A DNA stretch of 64,000 nt from Pectobacterium betavasculorum (GTDB taxonomy: Bacteria; Pseudomonadota; Gammaproteobacteria; Enterobacterales; Enterobacteriaceae). The first letter of the stretch is position 1. Every line of letters begins with the position of its first letter. The DNA is taken from positions 57,514 to 121,513 of the forward strand of contig NZ_JQHM01000009.1 of assembly GCF_000749845.1 (NCBI RefSeq), written 5' to 3'. The translations under genes and the position numbers were made by a program. A model generated the notes under the pieces. That model saw only the letters and a list, made by a program, of their open reading frames with translations. It was not told the origin of the DNA and did not search any database. Of the stretch, positions 1 through 9,396 are shown piece by piece.

Positions 1-190
1 AAGCTTCGTAGCCCGCTTTGTTCAGGCGATAAAGTACTTTCAGCGCGTTATCGCTGATGTCACTGCGTGAAATAGTATGTTGGTCACGCGGGATTACCGT
101 CAGATGCTGACGTGGTTCCTCTGATTCGACCATTTCGTTCTCACGATTCAGTACTTTACGACAAAAATTAGCAACTCGGGAAAAGATAAT
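1..190 (-). CDS. pcnB: Poly(A) polymerase I, N-terminal part (truncated by window edge), non-AUG start
   Basis: Only the first 60 or so codons lie in the window; the gene runs off the left edge. The enzyme adds poly(A) tails to RNA 3' ends and promotes their decay. Translation gives [17 protein letters not shown] and then [20 protein letters not shown], ending in NKAGYEA, which matches my recollection of the E. coli PcnB N-terminus almost throughout. No ATG, GTG or TTG lies where homology begins. Instead there is ATT at 190-188 followed by ATC at 187-185, with a GAGG ribosome-binding sequence at 197-194. The ATC is 6-7 nt from it, the ATT only 3-4. E. coli pcnB is known to start at AUU. An in-frame ATG at 133-131 would remove about 19 conserved residues. 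Family assignment is firm; the exact start codon is inferred. Confidence 0.9.
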   Translation of the reverse strand, partial: MIFSRVANFCRKVLNRENEMVESEEPRQHLTVIPRDQHTISRSDISDNALKVLYRLNKAGYEA

Positions 191-326
191 ACACCTCGAT
201 AGTGATGGATAAATCAACGGCACAGCAAAAAACTTCCGGAAGACATTTTTGACATCACTCCGGCGACGGCCTGCAAAAATGACGGTCAAGGATGGCACGT
301 CACGAAAAATAGCGGCTAATCATAGC

Positions 327-1277
327 TCACCAATGCTCCTTTGAGAATGCCGATGTGATCGCGGATGCGTTTATTGCCGCCTGTAAGGGGACGACATCAA
401 GCGACCAATGCGCGACAGACCATGCCAGAAGTGAAGAAAGCGTCATTTCTTGCCCATTCTCCGGCAGTGGTTGATTTAAAAATTGCAACGCAGCAAGCAG
501 CACAGGACGCGGATCGCTGTCCGGTAGTGCGGGGGCGTGATTCTGTTTGGAAAGCTTATTCCCCTCTGTATTCAGAACCAGCGGCAGATGAACATAGGTG
601 GGGATCGCATAACCCAACTGTTGATAGAGCGAAATTTGCCGAACTGTCGGTTCGATAAGATCGGCACCGCGCACGATCTCCGTAATACCCTGATCGTTAT
701 CGTCGATGACTACGGCGAGATTATAAGCAAACAGCCCATCACGGCGGTGGATAATAAAATCTTCCTGAGCGAGAGCTTGGTCTGCATACAGCTCGCCACG
801 CAATTTATCGTGAAAGTGAAATACTGGCGTCGTCTGCCGCAGGCGTAGCGCGGCATTGTCGGCGGGCAGGTTGCGTGTCCGACAATAGCCGTCATAGTGC
901 CCGCCTAGCTGCTGAATACGGCTACGCGTGCAGGTGCAGTAATAGCTCATCCCCTGCTGTTGCAACTGCTGAAGAATCTCACGGTAACGCGCATGCCGCT
1001 GTGACTGGTAAATCACATCGCCGTCCCAGTACAGGCCGTAGTGTTCTAACTGTGTGAGTATGCGGGAAGCGGCTCCGGGAATTTCCCGTGGCGGATCGAT
1101 GTCTTCAATGCGTACCAGCCAGCGCCCTTGCTGAGAGCGAGCCTGAAGGTAACTACCCAGTGCAGCGATCAGTGAGCCAAAATGCAGGTCACCAGAGGGA
1201 GAGGGAGCAAAACGCCCGACATAACGATGAGTTTCGGTAAAATGATTAATTTCAGTAAAGCGATCGGTTACGGACAT
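327..1277 (-). CDS. gluQ: Glutamyl-Q tRNA(Asp) synthetase
   Basis: A paralogue of the catalytic half of glutamyl-tRNA synthetase that attaches glutamate to the queuosine base of tRNA-Asp rather than to a tRNA 3' end. The class I signature appears as [12 protein letters not shown] near residue 24, and the KMSKS-like loop as KLSKQNHAP near residue 240. The cysteine-bearing segment CTCTRSRIQ near residue 113 and a later Cys are typical of the zinc site. There is no C-terminal anticodon-binding domain, as expected at 316 residues. The first 17 or so residues extend beyond the E. coli protein, so a start nearer THRYVGRF cannot be excluded. It lies 126 bp downstream of dksA on the same strand, the usual arrangement. 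Confidence 0.95.
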   Translation of the reverse strand: MSVTDRFTEINHFTETHRYVGRFAPSPSGDLHFGSLIAALGSYLQARSQQGRWLVRIEDIDPPREIPGAASRILTQLEHYGLYWDGDVIYQSQRHARYREILQQLQQQGMSYYCTCTRSRIQQLGGHYDGYCRTRNLPADNAALRLRQTTPVFHFHDKLRGELYADQALAQEDFIIHRRDGLFAYNLAVVIDDNDQGITEIVRGADLIEPTVRQISLYQQLGYAIPTYVHLPLVLNTEGNKLSKQNHAPALPDSDPRPVLLAALQFLNQPLPENGQEMTLSSLLAWSVAHWSLDVVPLQAAINASAITSAFSKEHW

Positions 1278-1403
1278 AAGAAATTGGTGCTATCTCGTCA
1301 GTGTTTTATCCAGACAGAAGATAGAGCGATGAACATTATTCATCAGCGGTAGGTTATCGAAATTGGCCCCTGCGAGGGCAGGAGCCGATTCTGAGCAGGA
1401 AGA

Positions 1404-1859
1404 TTATCCTGCCATTTGCTTTTCGCGTATCTCTGCCAATGTTTTGCAGTCGATACACAGATCGGCGGTCGGGCGTGCTTCCAGACGGCGGATGCCGATC
1501 TCGACGCCACAGGATTCGCAGAATCCGAAATCCTCATCTTCGATTTTCACCAGTGTTTTGGCGATTTTCTTGATCAGTTTGCGCTCACGGTCACGGTTAC
1601 GCAGTTCGAGACTGAACTCTTCTTCCTGCGCTGCGCGATCCACGGGATCGGGAAAATTAGCAGCTTCATCGCGCATGTGCGATACAGTCCGATCCACTTC
1701 ATCCATGAGTTGGTTGCGCCATGCTTCAAGAATACGCTTAAAGTGGGCCAGCTGAGCGTCGTTCATATACTCTTCGCCCGGCTTCTCCTGGTACGGCTCT
1801 ACTCCGGCAATTGCGAGAATGCTCAGAGAAGATGTCTTACGGTTTTGACCTTCTTGCAT
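1404..1859 (-). CDS. dksA: RNA polymerase-binding transcription factor DksA
   Basis: A 151-residue protein that enters the RNA polymerase secondary channel and works with ppGpp to repress rRNA and stable RNA promoters and activate amino acid biosynthesis. The start at [11 protein letters not shown] is supported by GGAGAAGCAAC immediately upstream; a longer reading from 1889 adds ten residues without homology. The coiled-coil tip motif DPVDRA near residue 71 carries the two functional aspartates. The C-terminal zinc finger has CESC near residue 114 and CIDC near residue 135. It is essentially identical to the E. coli protein. It sits between sfsA and gluQ, all on the minus strand. Confidence 0.98.
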   Translation of the reverse strand: MQEGQNRKTSSLSILAIAGVEPYQEKPGEEYMNDAQLAHFKRILEAWRNQLMDEVDRTVSHMRDEAANFPDPVDRAAQEEEFSLELRNRDRERKLIKKIAKTLVKIEDEDFGFCESCGVEIGIRRLEARPTADLCIDCKTLAEIREKQMAG

Positions 1860-2126
1860 GTTGCTTCTCCTACATAACACGACACGCATAATACCCTTTT
1901 ATGCAGTGAAGTCGCGGCGTTGTTGGCCATAACTCCAGCTCTCTGGGTATATCGGCCCCAAAGGGGGGAAAAAACAGGCCGCTATAAATAGCAGATGAAG
2001 ATGGGGTTGGCAATGCTTCCTGACACCGGCCTGATAAAGTGTCACGAACAACCTGCATACATTAAATAATAAACAATGTGTTACGCCTTGGGGGGTACGC
2101 CCGGCGTGTTATGTAATGCTTGTGCT

Positions 2127-2831
2127 TTATCCCAACAACGGTAGCTTATGCGTCAATTTAATACCGTCAGGGCATAATGTGGAGCCGTAACATAAAATTT
2201 CAACCCCTGCCTGCTGCGCTTCTGTAAATAATTCCGCATAGCGTGAGTCAATATGCCGAGCGGGAGAAACCAGCTGGATCCCTGAATGGAGAACGGCGAA
2301 AAAAAGAACGGCGCGTTTTCCATTGGAAACCATCTGTTGCAGTTCACGCAGATGCTTTTGCCCTCTGAGTGTAACCGCATCGGGAAAGTAACCACATTCA
2401 TGTTGCAATAATGTGACGGATTTCACCTCAATATAGCAGTCAATCTTGTTTGGTGCCTGTAAAAGCAAGTCGATTCGGCTGTTTTCCGTACCGTACTTTA
2501 CTTCCGTTTTTATGACCGGATAGCGTGCTAGCTCTTCTATGCGATTTTCCAATAAGGCTTCGTACAATAATGTGTTGGCACGCAGAGTATTGACACAAAT
2601 CCAGTGATTTTGTTGTGTTTCAGTCAGTTCCCAACTGTGCGGATACTTACGTTTAGGATTATCGGACGTTGAATACCAGACGGTGTCGCCGGGTGTGGCA
2701 CAGCCCGTCATCGCACCGGTATTGGCACAGTGCAGCGTAAGCGTCTCACCTTCCGGGGTCACGACATCGGCCAAAAAGCGTTTGTAGCGCTTAATCAGCC
2801 GAGCGGGTTGTAAGCGTGGGGTATAGTTCAT
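2127..2831 (-). CDS. sfsA: SfsA family DNA-binding/sugar fermentation stimulation protein
   Basis: A 234-residue protein of the SfsA family. In E. coli it was isolated as a factor that raises maltose metabolism when overexpressed; its biochemical role is poorly known, though the C-terminal half carries a nuclease-like fold. Recognisable segments are [12 protein letters not shown] near the N-terminus (an OB-like region), [10 protein letters not shown], and the acidic core SRIDLLLQ ... [10 protein letters not shown] near residues 120-140, where D and E-x-K are the conserved nuclease-type residues. The ribosome-binding site AGGA precedes the ATG. It is the gene upstream of dksA, as in E. coli; a gap of about 270 bp separates them and probably holds the dksA promoter. 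Confidence 0.93.
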   Translation of the reverse strand: MNYTPRLQPARLIKRYKRFLADVVTPEGETLTLHCANTGAMTGCATPGDTVWYSTSDNPKRKYPHSWELTETQQNHWICVNTLRANTLLYEALLENRIEELARYPVIKTEVKYGTENSRIDLLLQAPNKIDCYIEVKSVTLLQHECGYFPDAVTLRGQKHLRELQQMVSNGKRAVLFFAVLHSGIQLVSPARHIDSRYAELFTEAQQAGVEILCYGSTLCPDGIKLTHKLPLLG

Positions 2832-2852
2832 GCGTATCCTGTTTTATTCGTT

Positions 2853-3120
2853 TATACCCGTCATACTTCAAGCTGCTTGTGCGTTGGCAATACTCGGCTC
2901 AGTTCTGAGCCTCGCCCTGAAGGGCCGCCGCAAGCGGCGTTCAAATCGGCTAAGCCGATTTGTCCTTACTTACCCCAGTCACTTACTTGTGTAAGCTCCT
3001 GGGGATTCGCTCGGTTGCCGCGTTACAAGGCCATAAATGAGCCTTGCCCTAAAGGGTCAACGCAGAGCGTTGCTCAAAACGCTAACGTTTTGTCATGCAA
3101 CTCGAATTATTTAGGGTATA
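2853..3120. repeat. ERIC element with two internal insertions
   Basis: The outer ends (TATACCCGTCATACTTCAAG at the left, CTCGAATTATTTAGGGTATA at the right) and the core (CCCCAGTCACTTACTTGTGT, then AAGCTCCTGGGGATTC) match the enterobacterial repetitive intergenic consensus. The element is 268 bp instead of 127 bp because of two extra segments, about 2889-2969 and 3022-3094, each composed of short hairpins. It fills the gap between sfsA and thpR, both minus strand, so it would be transcribed between them. Confidence 0.9.
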
Positions 3121-3121
3121 T

Positions 3122-3664
3122 CTAACTATTCTCTTGTTTGATAAATGACCAACTTTCCAGCTTTTGATAGCGAGTTTTACCGTTGTCGAAAAGAGACTGA
3201 TAAAGGGAAAAGTGTGTCATGTCGGCCTGCCAACTGAAGGTAGCGGGGGGAATCGCCACGGGACGAGTCGCGCCGCGCAATAGCGTAATATGTGGGTGAA
3301 AAGGTAATGCTGTTTGATAGCAGCCGTTGCGTGCCGCCTGAGAGCGCAACAGTTCCGCGAGCTGTAGCAATCCCCGCGGTGCACGGCGACAGCCCAGCCA
3401 GACAACGCCGGGACGTGGCCAGTGCCCAGCGTCATTCAGCGTAAGGGAAAAGGCGGGCTGACGGATACGGCTTGCTAAGGTCTGTAAAACCTGTGCCTTT
3501 GGCTCACTCACCTCGCCTAAAAACGCCAGCGTCAGATGCAGGTTGGTCGCAGCAACGGGACGGCCGGCTTCCAGAGGGAAGTGTTCGGCACGCCAGCGGA
3601 TAATCTCTTGCTGTGTGGTTTCCGGTAGCGATAAGGCAAAAAACAGGCGGCGGGTGGCTGACAT
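3122..3664 (-). CDS. thpR: RNA 2',3'-cyclic phosphodiesterase (LigT/ThpR, 2H family)
   Basis: A 2H phosphoesterase that hydrolyses 2',3'-cyclic phosphate at RNA termini and, in vitro, can ligate tRNA half molecules through a 2'-5' bond. The two family-defining H-x-T/S motifs are visible as HLTLAFLG in the first third and HITLLRG in the second half. The start at MSATRRLFFALSLP is preferred because homology begins there and a purine-rich AAGAGAGA lies upstream; a reading from 3706 adds 14 unrelated residues. Its 180 residues match the family. It is divergent from hrpB, with less than 100 bp between the two starts. Confidence 0.93.
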   Translation of the reverse strand: MSATRRLFFALSLPETTQQEIIRWRAEHFPLEAGRPVAATNLHLTLAFLGEVSEPKAQVLQTLASRIRQPAFSLTLNDAGHWPRPGVVWLGCRRAPRGLLQLAELLRSQAARNGCYQTALPFHPHITLLRGATRPVAIPPATFSWQADMTHFSLYQSLFDNGKTRYQKLESWSFIKQENS

Positions 3665-3757
3665 GGCGATCTCTCTTGTTCTGATTCCATCCGATGCTAC
3701 ATTCATCCAGATGCTACAATGCTCGCCGCTGAAAGTTAACCTTATACGGAGATGTCT

Positions 3758-6220
3758 GTGATTTTACCGCCCGTCAGCGCCGTGCTGGATGATGTGATAA
3801 CGGCGCTACATACCGCGCCTCAGGTGCTGCTCAATGCGCCAACAGGGGCGGGGAAATCAACCTGGCTGCCGTTGCAATTACTGCAACAAGGCAACGTGAA
3901 CGGGCGCATTATCATGCTGGAGCCGCGCCGCTTGGCGGCGAAGAGTGTTGCCTGGCGGTTGGCACAACAGCTCGGTGAGGAACCGGGGCAAACGATAGGC
4001 TATCGCATGCGTGCGGAAAGCCGAGTGAGCCACGCAACGAAGCTTGAAGTCGTCACCGAAGGGATGTTGACCCGTTTACTGCAACAGGATGCGGAACTGC
4101 AAGGTGTCGCGCTGATCATCGTTGATGAATTTCACGAACGTAGCGTGCAGGCGGATTTGGCATTGGCGCTGCTGCTGGATGTGCAGCAAGGGCTGCGTGA
4201 AGACTTAAAACTGCTGATTATGTCCGCGACGCTCGATAATGCGCGGCTGTCAGCGCTGTTGCCGGAAGCCATCTGCGTGGTTTCCGAAGGTCGCAGCTAT
4301 CCAGTTGAGCGGTGTTATGCGCCGCTAAATAGTCAGGATCGCTTTGAAGACGGTGTTGCGCGGCAGGTGCGGCGTTTACTCAGTGAAGAGACTGGCTCGC
4401 TGCTGCTGTTTTTGCCCGGTGTCGCGGAGATTCGCCGCGTGCAGGCGCTGCTGGAAAATAACGTGTCGAGCGAAACCGATCTTTGCCCTTTATATGGCGC
4501 CTTGACGCTGGCGGAACAGCAAAAGGCCATTCTGCCCGCGGATCCGGGTCGTCGCAAGGTGGTGTTAGCCACCAACATCGCTGAAACCAGTCTGACAATT
4601 GAAGGGATCCGACTGGTGGTGGACAGCGGCCTTGAACGCGTAGCGAGCTTCGATGTGAAAAGCGGCGTGACTCGACTGGTGACGCAGCGAATCAGTCAAG
4701 CCTCGATGGTGCAGCGCGCGGGGCGTGCGGGGCGTTTAAGCCCCGGTATTTGTTGGCACCTATGCTCGCGTGAACAGGCAGAACGTGCGGCGGTACAAAG
4801 CGAAGCTGAGATACTGAATAGCGATTTAAGCAGCGTCTGGCTGGATTTATTACAGTGGGGCTGTACTGATGTGGCGCAGTTAATCTGGCTGGATACGCCA
4901 CCGCCACCTGCGCTTTATGCCGCACGTCAATTACTACGCCAGCTTGGTATTACCGATGACCAAGGTCGGTTGACCGCCGAGGGGCGCAAGATTGCGGCAC
5001 TAGGCAGCGATGCCCGACTGGCGACGATGCTGTATGCCGCGTCACAGCAGAGTGCAGAGGCGTTGGCGACAGCCGGATGTCTGGCGGCGATCCTCGAAGA
5101 GCCGCCGCGTAGCGGATCGATTAATCTGGCTGACTGGCTGCATCGTCCATTGCCACACTGGCTACGGCGGGCAAAACAGCTGACGCGCCGTTTATCGACG
5201 ACCTTGGGGCATATTGACAGCGGGGAAGCCGACTGGCTGTTGGCGCAGGCTTTCCCCGACCGCATCGCCCGGCGGCGCAGTCAGGATGGACGCTACCAGC
5301 TTGCTAACGGCAGCGGCGCGATGATGTCGGCTGATGACGCGCTGTCGGGTACGGAGTGGTTGCTGGCTCCGGCGCTCTTACAGAACGATCGATTAGTGCA
5401 AAACAAGCAAAGCGCAGAGGCACGGATCCTGCTGGCGTTGCCGCTGGATATTGAACGGCTGGAGCGGCGGCTACCTGGATTAATAAATGAGCGTAACGTG
5501 GTGCACTGGGACGAAGAAAAGGGTACTCTGCGCGCCAGCCAGCGCGACCAGATTGGTTGCCTGACTCTGCGAACGCGCCCGCTGAACAAACCTTCTGACG
5601 AAGCATTACAGCAGGCGATGCTATTCTGGATTCGGGAGCAGGGACTCAAAGCATTAAATTGGGACGCTGCGGCGTTGCAGCTACGTGCCCGGCTACAGTG
5701 CGCTCACCAGTGGTTGCCTGAGGTTGACTGGCCGCGAGTGGATGACGACACGCTGTTGGCAACGTTGGAAATCTGGTTACAGCCGTCACTGTCCGGCGTG
5801 CGGGATTTACGTGCACTGCACCAGATTAATTTGAGCGATGCGTTGTTGCGGCTGTTGGATTGGTCGCTGCGCCAGCGGCTGGATAGCGCATTGCCCACGC
5901 ACTACAGTGCGCCCGGCGGTAGTCGTTTGCCCATCGCCTATTATGACGATAAGCCACCGGTGCTGTCGGTACGGATGCAGGAAATGTTCGGCGAGCAGCA
6001 GAGCCCGTTGCTGGCAGAAGGTCGCGTGGCGCTGGTATTGGAACTTTTATCGCCAGCACTGCGTCCACTACAGATTACGCGGGATTTAGCGGCATTTTGG
6101 CAAGGCACGTACCGTGAGGTGCAAAAAGAGATGAAGGGGCGTTACCCCAAGCATGTCTGGCCGGACGATCCGGCAAATACGGCTCCAACGAGACGTACCA
6201 AGAAATATCAGAATCACTAA
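3758..6220 (+). CDS. hrpB: ATP-dependent RNA helicase HrpB
   Basis: A DEAH-box helicase of about 820 residues, cytoplasmic, of uncertain physiological substrate. Motif I is APTGAGKST near residue 30, the DEAH-like motif is DEFHER near residue 130, motif III is MSATLD, and motif VI is QRAGRAGR near residue 320. The HrpB-type C-terminal region ends in KEMKGRYPKHVWPDDP, a strongly conserved tail. Two starts are possible. ATG at 3752 directly abuts GGAG (3748-3751), leaving no spacing, while GTG at 3758 lies 6 nt from it, so GTG is preferred. Only two residues differ. The mrcB gene follows about 100 bp downstream on the same strand, as in E. coli. Confidence 0.94.
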   Translation: MILPPVSAVLDDVITALHTAPQVLLNAPTGAGKSTWLPLQLLQQGNVNGRIIMLEPRRLAAKSVAWRLAQQLGEEPGQTIGYRMRAESRVSHATKLEVVTEGMLTRLLQQDAELQGVALIIVDEFHERSVQADLALALLLDVQQGLREDLKLLIMSATLDNARLSALLPEAICVVSEGRSYPVERCYAPLNSQDRFEDGVARQVRRLLSEETGSLLLFLPGVAEIRRVQALLENNVSSETDLCPLYGALTLAEQQKAILPADPGRRKVVLATNIAETSLTIEGIRLVVDSGLERVASFDVKSGVTRLVTQRISQASMVQRAGRAGRLSPGICWHLCSREQAERAAVQSEAEILNSDLSSVWLDLLQWGCTDVAQLIWLDTPPPPALYAARQLLRQLGITDDQGRLTAEGRKIAALGSDARLATMLYAASQQSAEALATAGCLAAILEEPPRSGSINLADWLHRPLPHWLRRAKQLTRRLSTTLGHIDSGEADWLLAQAFPDRIARRRSQDGRYQLANGSGAMMSADDALSGTEWLLAPALLQNDRLVQNKQSAEARILLALPLDIERLERRLPGLINERNVVHWDEEKGTLRASQRDQIGCLTLRTRPLNKPSDEALQQAMLFWIREQGLKALNWDAAALQLRARLQCAHQWLPEVDWPRVDDDTLLATLEIWLQPSLSGVRDLRALHQINLSDALLRLLDWSLRQRLDSALPTHYSAPGGSRLPIAYYDDKPPVLSVRMQEMFGEQQSPLLAEGRVALVLELLSPALRPLQITRDLAAFWQGTYREVQKEMKGRYPKHVWPDDPANTAPTRRTKKYQNH

Positions 6221-6322
6221 TTTCAGACGTTTCCGCTTTCCCAAAAAAGGGGCTGGAAACAGAGTAGGCGGCTTGAGCGCAGAGCAGATAGCCGTGAACA
6301 ACCTGATGGAGAAGTTATTGTA

Positions 6323-8800
6323 ATGTCTCGGGATGACCGCGAACCTATCGGACGTAAAGGGAAAGCGCCAAAACGTAAGCCTGAACGCAAACAGGCCATA
6401 CGACGTCGTAGGGATGACGACTATGATGATGAAGATTATGACGATTATCAGGACGACTATGACGATGATGACGACGACGGCGATGACACCATGACGCGTA
6501 AATCGCAGAGAAAACGGCGCTGGCTGGGGCTGGCGGTCAAGCTATTCCTGATCTTTGCCGTGGCGATGGCGATCTATGGTGTGTATCTCGACAGTCAGAT
6601 CCGCAGCCGTATTGAAGGCAAAGTCTGGCAGTTGCCCGCCGCCGTCTATGGCCGCATGGTCAACCTCGAGCCGGGCATGGCCTATAGCCAGAAAGAGATG
6701 ATTAGCCTGCTGGAAGGAATGCAATACCGTCAGGTGAGCCGTATTACCCGTCCGGGTGAATTCAGCGTGCGTGGCAAAAGCATCGATATGCTGCGCCGCC
6801 CGTTTGATTTCCCCGATGGGAAAGAAGGGCAGATTCAGGCGCGCCTGACGTTTGCCAACGATCGCCTGTCGCAGATTCAGAATCTAGACAACCAGCGTAA
6901 CTTCGGCTTTTTCCGTCTCGATCCGAAACTGATCACCATGATGCAGTCGCCGAATGGCGAACAGCGTCTGTTTGTGCCGCGTGCCGGTTTCCCCGATCTG
7001 TTAGTGGATACGCTGGTGGCGACCGAAGATCGTCATTTCTATGAGCACGACGGCATCAGTCTGTACTCCATTGGTCGTGCGTTTTTAGCGAATATCACGG
7101 CGGGGCGCGCAGTGCAGGGCGGCAGTACGCTGACGCAGCAGTTGGTGAAGAACCTGTTCCTGACTAACGAACGTTCGCTGTGGCGTAAAGCCAACGAAGC
7201 CTATATGGCGTTGATCATGGATTATCGCTACAGCAAGGATCGCATCCTTGAACTGTATCTCAACGAGGTGTACCTCGGCCAGAGTGGTAACGATCAGATC
7301 CGTGGTTTCCCGCTTGCCAGCCTGTACTACTTTGGTCGTCCGGTGAATGAGCTGAGCCTCGATCAACAGGCGCTGCTGGTGGGGATGGTGAAAGGGGCGT
7401 CATTGTATAACCCGTGGCGTAATCCGCAGATTACATTAGAGCGACGTAATCTGGTGCTGCGCCTGTTGCAGAATCAGCAGGTGATTGATGCCGATCTGTA
7501 CAACATGTTGAGTGCGCGTCCGCTGGGCGTGCAGCCGAAAGGCGGCGTAATCAGTCCTCAGCCCGCGTTTATGCAGATGGTACGTCAGGAACTGCAACAG
7601 CGGCTTGGCGACAAGGTTAACGACCTCTCTGGTGTGAAGGTCTTTACCACGCTCGATCCTGTCTCGCAGGATGCGGCGGAGAAGGCAGTAGAAGTGGGCG
7701 TTCCGGCACTGCGTGCAGGCCGCAACGTGAGCGATCTTGAAGCAGCGATGGTGATTGTCGATCGTTTCAGTGGCGAAGTTCGTGCGATGGTTGGTGGTGC
7801 TCAAACGCAGTACGCCGGATTTAACCGTGCGCTACAGGCGCGTCGTCCTGTCGGATCGCTGGCGAAGCCGCCGACCTACCTGACGGCGTTGAGCCAGCCT
7901 GACACCTATCGTATGAATACTTTGCTGGCAGATGAACCACTGTCGCTCAAGCAGTCTAACGGGCAGTTATGGCAGCCGAAGAACTACGATCGTGAATTCC
8001 GTGGCCGCGTCATGCTGGTCGATGCGTTGGCAAACTCGTTGAACGTCCCGACCGTCAATCTGGGTATGGCCGTCGGGCTGAATCAGATCACGGAAACACT
8101 AAAGCGTTTAGGGGTTCCTGAAAGTGTCATTCAGCCTGTTCCTGCGATGTTGCTGGGGGCGATCAGCCTGACGCCAATGGAAGTGGCGCAGGAATACCAG
8201 ACGATTGCGAGCGGCGGTAATCGCGCTCCGCTTTCTTCACTGCGTTCAGTGATTGCGGAAGATGGCACGGTGCTGTATCAGAGCTTCCCACAGGCTGAAC
8301 GAGCGGTGCCGGCACAGGCGGCCTATCTGACGCTATACGGCATGCAGCAGGTGGTCGAACGCGGTACGTCGCGGTCGCTGGCGGTGAAATTCCCGAATTA
8401 TCATCTGGCAGCAAAAACCGGTACCACCAATGACCTGCGCGATAGCTGGTTTGCCGGGATTGACGGCAAAGAAGTGGCGATTAGCTGGGTAGGGCGTGAT
8501 AACAACGGCCCAGCCAAGCTGACCGGGGCGAACGGTGCGCTGACGATTTATCGTCGCTATCTGGAAAACCAAACGCCGCTGCCGCTCATGCTGACGCCAC
8601 CGGAAGGTATTACGACTATGACGGTGGATGCCAGCGGGAACTTTATCTGCAACGGCAGCAGCGCCGGACGCGTATTGCCAGTCTGGACAGATAACCCGCA
8701 GGCACTGTGTCAGGCTAGCCAGCCGCAGCCTTCAGCGCAGCAGAGCCAGCAAAATGGAGAAGGCGTCGCTGACTGGATCAAAGAAATGTTTGGTCAGTAA
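6323..8800 (+). CDS. mrcB: Penicillin-binding protein 1B, bifunctional transglycosylase/transpeptidase
   Basis: A class A penicillin-binding protein of 825 residues that polymerises glycan strands and cross-links peptides in the periplasm. A basic cytoplasmic tail carries an unusually Asp-rich tract (about residues 31-56). One membrane helix (about 66-88) follows, then the UB2H domain, the glycosyltransferase 51 domain with [10 protein letters not shown] (catalytic Glu about 235), and the transpeptidase domain. Transpeptidase motifs are S-x-x-K in GSLAKP (Ser about 512), SLN in NSLNVPTVN, and KTG in AKTGTTND. Family length in E. coli is 844. It follows hrpB and precedes a 600-bp gap where E. 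coli would carry fhuA. Confidence 0.97.
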   Translation: MSRDDREPIGRKGKAPKRKPERKQAIRRRRDDDYDDEDYDDYQDDYDDDDDDGDDTMTRKSQRKRRWLGLAVKLFLIFAVAMAIYGVYLDSQIRSRIEGKVWQLPAAVYGRMVNLEPGMAYSQKEMISLLEGMQYRQVSRITRPGEFSVRGKSIDMLRRPFDFPDGKEGQIQARLTFANDRLSQIQNLDNQRNFGFFRLDPKLITMMQSPNGEQRLFVPRAGFPDLLVDTLVATEDRHFYEHDGISLYSIGRAFLANITAGRAVQGGSTLTQQLVKNLFLTNERSLWRKANEAYMALIMDYRYSKDRILELYLNEVYLGQSGNDQIRGFPLASLYYFGRPVNELSLDQQALLVGMVKGASLYNPWRNPQITLERRNLVLRLLQNQQVIDADLYNMLSARPLGVQPKGGVISPQPAFMQMVRQELQQRLGDKVNDLSGVKVFTTLDPVSQDAAEKAVEVGVPALRAGRNVSDLEAAMVIVDRFSGEVRAMVGGAQTQYAGFNRALQARRPVGSLAKPPTYLTALSQPDTYRMNTLLADEPLSLKQSNGQLWQPKNYDREFRGRVMLVDALANSLNVPTVNLGMAVGLNQITETLKRLGVPESVIQPVPAMLLGAISLTPMEVAQEYQTIASGGNRAPLSSLRSVIAEDGTVLYQSFPQAERAVPAQAAYLTLYGMQQVVERGTSRSLAVKFPNYHLAAKTGTTNDLRDSWFAGIDGKEVAISWVGRDNNGPAKLTGANGALTIYRRYLENQTPLPLMLTPPEGITTMTVDASGNFICNGSSAGRVLPVWTDNPQALCQASQPQPSAQQSQQNGEGVADWIKEMFGQ

Positions 8801-8914
8801 TCACTTCTCACTGCCCCAAGGAATTACTGTCTCTTAGTCATATTTTTATGCAGACTGAGAGACAGTTTCGTGCGCTTACAAAACAGTTATTTCATGCTAT
8901 CTCGTAGCACGCGC

Positions 8915-9150
8915 CCGACACGAGGCGGCTCAAACGCCGCCGCCCCGTGACCCCAGGCTTTCGGCAGCAATTATGCCGCTGACGCGGTGCCTTCGTCGGT
9001 ATCTGGCTTAGCCGACCGCTTGCGACGCGTTTACTCGCCCCATTAATGGGGCTCGCCCTTTGGGCCAGCACGAGTGCTGTTCAAAAACGTCTCTGACGTT
9101 TTTGTCCGACGTGGCACAAGCTTTCGCCGCGTCCTGCGGCTCATCTGAAG
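8915..9150. repeat. Multi-hairpin repetitive element
   Basis: A run of short stem-loops: GGCGGC with GCCGCC (8923-8940), CGGCTAAGCCG-like pairs around 9005-9014, GCCCCATTAATGGGGC (9037-9052), GCCCTTTGGGC (9055-9065), CAGCACGAGTGCTG (9066-9079), and AAAAACGT paired with ACGTTTTT (9083-9103). The connecting words CTCGCCCT, GGGC, GTTCAAA and TTTGTCC recur in the ERIC insertion at 2889-2969, with different but still self-complementary stems. Confidence 0.7.
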
Positions 9151-9295
9151 CCAGTTATCTCCTCAGCATAATTTTTTACGCCGGATCACGGCAAAAATCG
9201 CGATACTTCTAGATTTGTGTATAAGGCGCAGTGTTAACCTAGTGCTGACAGGTAAAAGCCTTGCGATTGGCATTCCGTTGCGCCTATCATGCTGC

Positions 9296-9317
9296 CTTTA
9301 TCGTAATCATTATCGTT
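9296..9317 (+). promoter_or_regulatory. Fur-like operator upstream of fhuC
   Basis: The 19 bases at 9296-9314 match the consensus Fur box at 14 positions, including an uninterrupted TAATCATTATC. It lies about 80 bp before the fhuC start, where repression of a siderophore uptake operon by iron-loaded Fur would be expected. Functional assignment is inferred from sequence and gene context. Confidence 0.65.
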
Positions 9318-9396
9318 CTCTTTTAGAGCGACGATTACGGGAATAGTGAATTCTGCTCACCCCTTTCCTTCGGTGACATGACAAACCAAAAGCGCT

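Larger units (their letters stand above)
8801..9396. other. Intergenic region mrcB-fhuC with hairpins and no gene
   Basis: No convincing coding sequence. From left to right it holds an imperfect 14-bp inverted repeat (8826-8839 with 8853-8866) that may end mrcB transcription although no T-run follows, then a dense series of GC-rich hairpins (about 8920-9150), then a Fur-like site and the fhuC leader. In E. coli this interval is occupied by fhuA, for which I see no remnant. Confidence 0.75.

Noticed and set aside
1416..1877. 153-codon plus-strand frame
   Set aside because: Antisense shadow of dksA, which has full homology and a ribosome-binding site.
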